From Phenylobacterium sp. (GTDB lineage: Bacteria; Pseudomonadota; Alphaproteobacteria; Caulobacterales; Caulobacteraceae): DNA of 64,000 bases. Both the position numbers and the translations under genes were made by a program. The notes under the pieces were generated by a model. The model was not told the DNA's origin, made no database searches, and was given only the letters and a program-made list of their open reading frames with translations. Each line of letters starts with the position of its first letter. Positions within the stretch are counted from its first letter, which is position 1. The stretch lies in contig NZ_JAKRSA010000010.1 of the NCBI RefSeq assembly GCF_022402485.1, positions 182,428 to 246,427 on the forward strand, in the 5' to 3' direction. Of this stretch, positions 60,621 to 64,000 are shown one piece after another.

Positions 60621-60810
60621 CGGCTATCCAGATATCGCCCTCAACTAGGGGCGGTCGTCCCGGCTTGCCAGGAAATCCGCGGTGACCCTTTGGGTGCCTA
60701 GGGGATTGAGCCTGATAGGTGACGACCCCCGGGGACATATCGATAAACGATAAACCCAGGAGTGCTGCGGATTTTTTATCCACAGGAAAGGGCGTCGCTG
60801 TCTGGCGGGT

Positions 60811-60966
60811 CGCTACAAACTCGTCCTCATCCAGGCGCTGCGCGTGACAACGGCCATGGCTGCTGGAATCATCGACCGTCTCTGGGGAATGGTTGATTTG
60901 GTCGCGATTATGGAGGCCGGGGCAAAGCCAAAGCGACTGGCAACAAACAAAAGGCGTGCCGCGTGA
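60811..60966 (+). pseudogene. Transposase C-terminal remnant
   Basis: Read in frame, this segment gives about 51 residues resembling the tail of a DDE transposase, where YNFVRIHQTLRVTPAMAAG is the usual pattern. Here it reads YKLVLIQALRVTTAMAAG followed by DRLWGMVDLVAIMEA. The catalytic part is missing and several conserved residues are changed. It ends at a TGA that overlaps the next small ORF. No terminal repeats are visible. Confidence 0.65.
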
Positions 60967-61121
60967 GCACGCAGGTGTTCAGGGATTTCGTCAGATTTCA
61001 CGAAGCTCGACTGCGGCGCTCGCTGCTACCTGACGAGTTGTCGCGGGTCACCGCAGCCTACTTTGCGAATGACGATTTGCGCGGTCTGAAGATGCGCCTG
61101 AGGATCGCGCTCCGGGGGTAA
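60963..61121 (+). CDS. Very small hypothetical protein, 52 residues
   Basis: A GTG-started ORF that overlaps the transposase remnant stop (GTGA). It is rich in Arg and Leu with a helical appearance and ends with LKMRLRIALRG. No family is known, and it may not be expressed. Confidence 0.35.
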   Translation: MSTQVFRDFVRFHEARLRRSLLPDELSRVTAAYFANDDLRGLKMRLRIALRG

Positions 61122-61175
61122 ATTCAAACTGACCCACGACGAAGCTAGGCGACAGAACACACCGCGAACGCATGG

Positions 61176-61415
61176 CTAATTGTCGTTAGCCCCCATGGTG
61201 TATCTTCGTTCTGCGAATGACCGATTCGGTTCATTCGTCGGACAAGGCACTGAGGCTTCAACCTCGCCCCTATACGCCGCAAAAGGCAGAGTTCGCAGCC
61301 GAGCCTTTGCGTCGTCCAGGTCGCGAGCCTGAAGCTCCAGCGCCCATTCCGATCCCTCGTGCTGGTACTCAAAGAGATACCGGCCATCACCACGATCTGA
61401 GGAATCAGAACCCAT
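61176..61415 (-). CDS. Small hypothetical protein, 79 residues
   Basis: A 79-residue protein with a recognisable-looking middle segment (RYLFEYQHEGSEWALELQARDLDDAKARLRTLPFAAYRGEV). I recall similar short proteins of unknown function in other alphaproteobacterial islands. Its only in-frame start, ATG at 61415, overlaps the ATG of the divergent DUF1508 gene within the CATG at 61413-61416. There is no clear ribosome binding site. Confidence 0.55.
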   Translation of the reverse strand: MGSDSSDRGDGRYLFEYQHEGSEWALELQARDLDDAKARLRTLPFAAYRGEVEASVPCPTNEPNRSFAERRYTMGANDN

Positions 61416-61587
61416 GTACTATCTCGTTTACAAAGACGTTCAAGGATATTGGCGCTGGACCCTTTACGCCGCCAACGGCCAGAAGATCGCCAACTGCGGC
61501 GAGGGCTACTTCAATCGCGCTGATTGCGAGCACGGCCTGAACCTCACCGCCAACTCGCGTGGTTTGCCCGTCAAGTACGCCGCCTAG
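61414..61587 (+). CDS. DUF1508 (YegP-like) protein
   Basis: A 57-residue protein that matches the DUF1508 pattern YYLVYKDVQGYWRWTLYAANGQKIA and contains the following C..GEGYFNRADCEHG segment. A GAGGA element lies 11 bases before the ATG. DUF1508 proteins are short stress-associated proteins of unknown function. It lies in the element and its start codon overlaps the opposing one. Confidence 0.8.
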   Translation: MYYLVYKDVQGYWRWTLYAANGQKIANCGEGYFNRADCEHGLNLTANSRGLPVKYAA

Positions 61588-61601
61588 CGGTTAACAGGGC
61601 C

Positions 61602-61742
61602 TTACGCAACCTTGGGCGCGGGCTTCGTCTCGCGCCCCTTTTCCTGCGGCTTGTGCGGGCTATTCGTCAGGTTGCCAAGGACGCGATGAAGCTCAGCGTC
61701 TGCGTCTTCCCGCTTGTCGTCGTCAGAGGGCTTATCCGCCAT
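61602..61742 (-). CDS. Very small hydrophilic protein, 46 residues
   Basis: A 46-residue acidic-to-basic protein (MADKPSDDDKRED and LHRVLGNLTNSPHKPQEKG). The motif-like NSPHKPQ resembles short unknown proteins on other elements, from memory. Its ATG overlaps the ATG of the opposite gene within the CATG at 61740-61743. No ribosome binding site is obvious. Confidence 0.45.
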   Translation of the reverse strand: MADKPSDDDKREDADAELHRVLGNLTNSPHKPQEKGRETKPAPKVA

Positions 61743-62385
61743 GAGCGATCACAATAGTGCAGAGTTGTCGGCGAAGAACGAGAAAGTCCGGCGCGAGACG
61801 GCCGTCTATCACCAGGCCCTGGGCGAGATGATCGAGAGATTTTCACGTGTTGAGGGACAGCTGCAGCGCGTCCTTTGGCGCGAAACCAGCACGCCCCCAG
61901 AGGTTGCCAAGGCGATCTTTTCGGGCGTTCGGATCGACCAAGCGCGGGACCTTATCAGGAGAACGCGCGAAGCCCGTGGAGCGCCAGAAAGCAAACTGCT
62001 GGCCCGCATGTTCACGCAACTAGGCATACTAAACCAAGCGAGGAACGACATTGTTCACTTCGGCGCTTGGGGCGACCCAGAATTGGGCAGGGTGGTTACA
62101 AACCGCAGGTTAGCTCACATCCCCGAGCGCGTACGCGTGTTGCCGATTTCCGCAGAGATCCTGAGAAACATGTCTCATGACCTCGCCATCATCAATGAGT
62201 GCATCCAAGCGCACCTCATGATGATCGCGGAGACGCCAGAGCGAACAATTGATCCAGAAGATTGGATCGGTAAGGTCAATCAGCCGCTGGCGACTTACTT
62301 GAGCCTCGGACTTTCTCCATGGCACTATAAGCAGCCGTCACAAGGTTTTACTGGTCGTAGGAGCCAGAAGGGCTCTCAAGGGTAG
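61741..62385 (+). CDS. HEPN-like hypothetical protein
   Basis: A 214-residue, mostly helical protein. Residues 30-45 are a helix with FSRVEGQLQRVLWRE, and residues 101-106 read RNDIVH, the R-x4-H arrangement typical of HEPN ribonuclease domains. HEPN proteins act as toxin or defence nucleases, but other helical families also show such a motif. ATG at 61741 is used; a TTG at 61714 in frame is possible. No cognate antitoxin is evident, though the small gene divergent from it is a candidate. Confidence 0.6.
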   Translation: MSDHNSAELSAKNEKVRRETAVYHQALGEMIERFSRVEGQLQRVLWRETSTPPEVAKAIFSGVRIDQARDLIRRTREARGAPESKLLARMFTQLGILNQARNDIVHFGAWGDPELGRVVTNRRLAHIPERVRVLPISAEILRNMSHDLAIINECIQAHLMMIAETPERTIDPEDWIGKVNQPLATYLSLGLSPWHYKQPSQGFTGRRSQKGSQG

Positions 62386-62507
62386 CAACCTCAGCCCGTC
62401 ACATTTCTGCGGTCATGCCAGCTTCACTTCATCGCACACTGGGAGGTGTCGGCTCGCAATATGCTGATGAAAGTCGAGGCGAGAGCAAGCCCTCGCCTCT
62501 CGGCGCG

Positions 62508-63782
62508 TCAGGCCGCGCTGACCTTCGCCTGTTTCCTGATGAAGTCCGCCACGACCGAGGCCGCCGCTTGCGTCGGATCGTCCCCCAGGTGGGTATAGCG
62601 TTCCGCCGTTTGAGTCCGAGAATGGCCAAGCGACTTGGCGATAATCGGCATGCTGAAGCCTGCCTCCGCCAATGCGCTTGCATAGGTATGGCGCAGATCG
62701 TGTACGCGCACGTTGGATAGGCCAGCGGCAGCGCAGGCGCGCTTGAACGCCTTCCTGACGCCCGTAGCATGACCGCCGCCGCGTGCCGCTGGAAACACAT
62801 GCTCGCCGTCTGACGTGTGGTGCCGTCGCGCGAGGATTGTAGCGGCCTCGCCCGATAGAGCGATCCGCCGCTCGCCGTTCACGCCCCCGGCCTTGGTGCG
62901 CTCTGGCGGGAGCGTCAGGGTTCTTCGCCCTAGGTCCACCTCAGACCACTTCAGGCCAAGGATTTCCGTCTTTCGCGCCCCAGTAAGCACGAGGAGGCGG
63001 ATGGCGTCGGCGAAGGTGGGGTTCAACTCTCCTGTCGCCTCCAAACGCTCCAGCGCGTCCCACAGGGCCGCCGTTTCGCTGCCGGAGAGGTAACGAGCCT
63101 TAATGGGCGGGGCGGCTAGGCGTACTGAAGCGAATGGGTTGGTTTGAACCAGCTCATGTTCCATGGCCCAGGCGTACATGGCCGCCGCCGTGGTCCGCGT
63201 GCGGCGGGCCACCCCTGGACCGCCAGTCACGCGCGCCCGTCCGCGCTTTCCCGTCTTTTCGTCTCTGGCCGTCCCCCCCTCAGTGATCTCCCGGATTGCT
63301 CTGTGGGCGTCTGCCTTGGTCACCTCGTCGGCGATGCGGCTTCCGATGAGCGGTCGGATATGTCGGTTCAGGTTGCTGGCGTCATTCACCCAGGATGAGG
63401 CCCGCTTGGCCGGTTTGGTGGTGGGGCCGTCGGACAGGTACGTGTCGATGAGGCCCGCCACGGTGATCCTGTTTTTGGCGGCCCGATTCTCCGCAGCGGG
63501 GTCACGTCCATCTCTCGCTTGGGAGAGGACCTGGCGGGCCTTCTCGCGCGCGCCTTCAGGCGTCCAGGGGGAGCCATGGCGACCGATGGTCACGATGGAT
63601 TGTTGCGCTGCGCCGCGCTTATAGCGGACGGCATAGACCTTTTTCCCACTCGGATAGGCTCGGACAAGGAATCCGGTGAGGTCGGTATCCCACAACCGGC
63701 TCTCGCCTTTAGGCGGAATGGGGAGCGCATCCACCGAGCGCTTCGTGATCTTTGCTTTCTGGTTCGTCACGGGTGTCTCCAT
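62508..63782 (-). CDS. Tyrosine-type integrase
   Basis: A 424-residue phage-type integrase. The N-terminal DUF4102-like domain is ITKRSVDALPIPPKGESRLWDTDLTGFLVRAYPSGKKVYAVRY. A core-binding SAM-like domain follows. The catalytic domain has the first Arg in TGARKTEI, H361 and R364 in HDLRHTYAS, H387 in SLGH, and the nucleophile Tyr396 in ERYTHLGD. ATG at 63782 is preferred over an upstream frame. It sits about 160 bp from attR and reads away from it, as usual for tRNA-integrating elements. It should catalyse integration at the tRNA-Ala gene. Confidence 0.95.
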   Translation of the reverse strand: METPVTNQKAKITKRSVDALPIPPKGESRLWDTDLTGFLVRAYPSGKKVYAVRYKRGAAQQSIVTIGRHGSPWTPEGAREKARQVLSQARDGRDPAAENRAAKNRITVAGLIDTYLSDGPTTKPAKRASSWVNDASNLNRHIRPLIGSRIADEVTKADAHRAIREITEGGTARDEKTGKRGRARVTGGPGVARRTRTTAAAMYAWAMEHELVQTNPFASVRLAAPPIKARYLSGSETAALWDALERLEATGELNPTFADAIRLLVLTGARKTEILGLKWSEVDLGRRTLTLPPERTKAGGVNGERRIALSGEAATILARRHHTSDGEHVFPAARGGGHATGVRKAFKRACAAAGLSNVRVHDLRHTYASALAEAGFSMPIIAKSLGHSRTQTAERYTHLGDDPTQAAASVVADFIRKQAKVSAA

Positions 63783-63945
63783 TGCGACGAGCCGCCCGAC
63801 ACCGGCTAGACACCAGCAGCAGGACAACTCAGGCAAACATGGGGTAAGTCGGGGCGCGGGCTCGGTCGTCCCGGTCGCCTGTTTTCAGCGGCTTAGGTTT
63901 GTGGGGCTATCGGTGGGAAGCTCGGGGAAAGGCCCATGCTCCACA

Positions 63946-63995
63946 TTCGCAATGAGGAGGTCAGCGGTTCGATTCCGCTCGGCTCCACCAGGATT
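63946..63995 (+). repeat. attR, 50-bp direct repeat
   Basis: An exact copy of 52229-52278, the 3' part of tRNA-Ala(CGC). It lacks the 5' half of the tRNA, so it is not a functional gene. It marks the right end of the element, five bases before the window edge. The stretch 63783-63945 holds only the integrase upstream region. Confidence 0.93.
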
Positions 63996-64000
63996 CTCCA

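Larger units (their letters stand above)
52229..63995. mobile_element. 11.8-kb integrative element at tRNA-Ala
   Basis: The element is bounded by exact 50-bp repeats and carries a tyrosine integrase next to the right end, an AlpA-like protein, a RepA-like ATPase, a type ISP restriction-modification enzyme and small accessory genes. No relaxase, coupling protein or phage structural gene is seen. It may therefore be a satellite-like or mobilisable element, or a remnant. Base composition is lower in GC than the flanking chromosome, especially within the middle of the restriction gene. Confidence 0.92.

Noticed and set aside
60496..60783. 95-residue open frame on the minus strand
   Set aside because: It overlaps the AlpA-like gene in another frame, and its C-terminal half is only that gene's shadow. 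The N-terminal part has no support.
61524..61757. 77-residue open frame on the plus strand
   Set aside because: It overlaps the DUF1508 gene and the small minus-strand gene, and its Arg-rich sequence looks like a shadow.
52198..64000. Prophage
   Set aside because: Integrase, AlpA-like and RepA-like proteins are present but no capsid, tail, terminase or lysis genes are seen.

Overview
The window is high-GC alphaproteobacterial chromosome, most likely from the Caulobacteraceae (Caulobacter, Phenylobacterium or a relative). That is an inference from the gene content, from a DnaA whose N-terminal and ATPase regions read like Caulobacter DnaA as I remember it, from a perfect CtrA-type site (TTAA-N7-TTAA), from GANTC sites of the CcrM type clustered at the dnaA promoter, and from a LexA box of the alphaproteobacterial GTTC-N7-GTTC type. 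About 52 kb is core chromosome. The last 11.8 kb is an integrated element inserted into a tRNA-Ala gene.

Left part (1-26 kb): the 3' end of hslU; an elongation factor P modification cluster (epmB, epmA, divergent efp); a secreted type B carboxylesterase; a BrnT/BrnA toxin-antitoxin pair; the SOS mutasome operon imuA-imuB-(VOC gene)-dnaE2 behind a LexA box; a Nudix hydrolase; serC and serA with a structured leader and an internal terminator; a small membrane-protein gene whose ribosome binding site lies in a 14-bp hairpin; a small gene under a CtrA-type site; a hybrid histidine kinase; thiD, folP and several enzymes and hypotheticals; ftsH.

Middle part (26-52 kb): rpsU, which appears to start at CTG; coq9; purEK; a GGDEF diguanylate cyclase joined to a pseudouridine synthase; otsBA for trehalose; zwf; dut-coaBC; ubiB-ubiE; mutM and a TraB/GumN protein; enoyl-CoA hydratase with an SGNH hydrolase; rpsT; dnaA with a long leader; then pnp, rpsO, truB and rbfA. 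Two copies of a 30-bp dispersed repeat flank genes here, one beside an orphan terminator. Smaller enzyme and envelope genes lead up to the tRNA.

Right part (52.2-64 kb): an integrative element bounded by a 50-bp direct repeat. The intact tRNA-Ala(CGC) marks the left end, and a duplicate of the tRNA 3' end marks the right end beside a tyrosine integrase. Its cargo is a 1625-residue single-chain enzyme with nuclease, helicase, adenine methyltransferase and presumed target-recognition parts (type ISP restriction-modification), an XRE regulator, a RepA-like ATPase, an AlpA/excisionase-like protein, a secreted repeat protein, a HEPN-like protein and several very small genes. An eroded transposase tail and the mixed base composition mark it as acquired DNA. 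No conjugation or phage structural genes are visible.

Nothing here is certainly a new system. The best leads are the hairpin-blocked membrane gene, the anti-Shine-Dalgarno pairing ahead of serC, the CTG-started rpsU, the orphan terminator-repeat cluster, and the small divergent gene pairs with overlapping start codons in the island.
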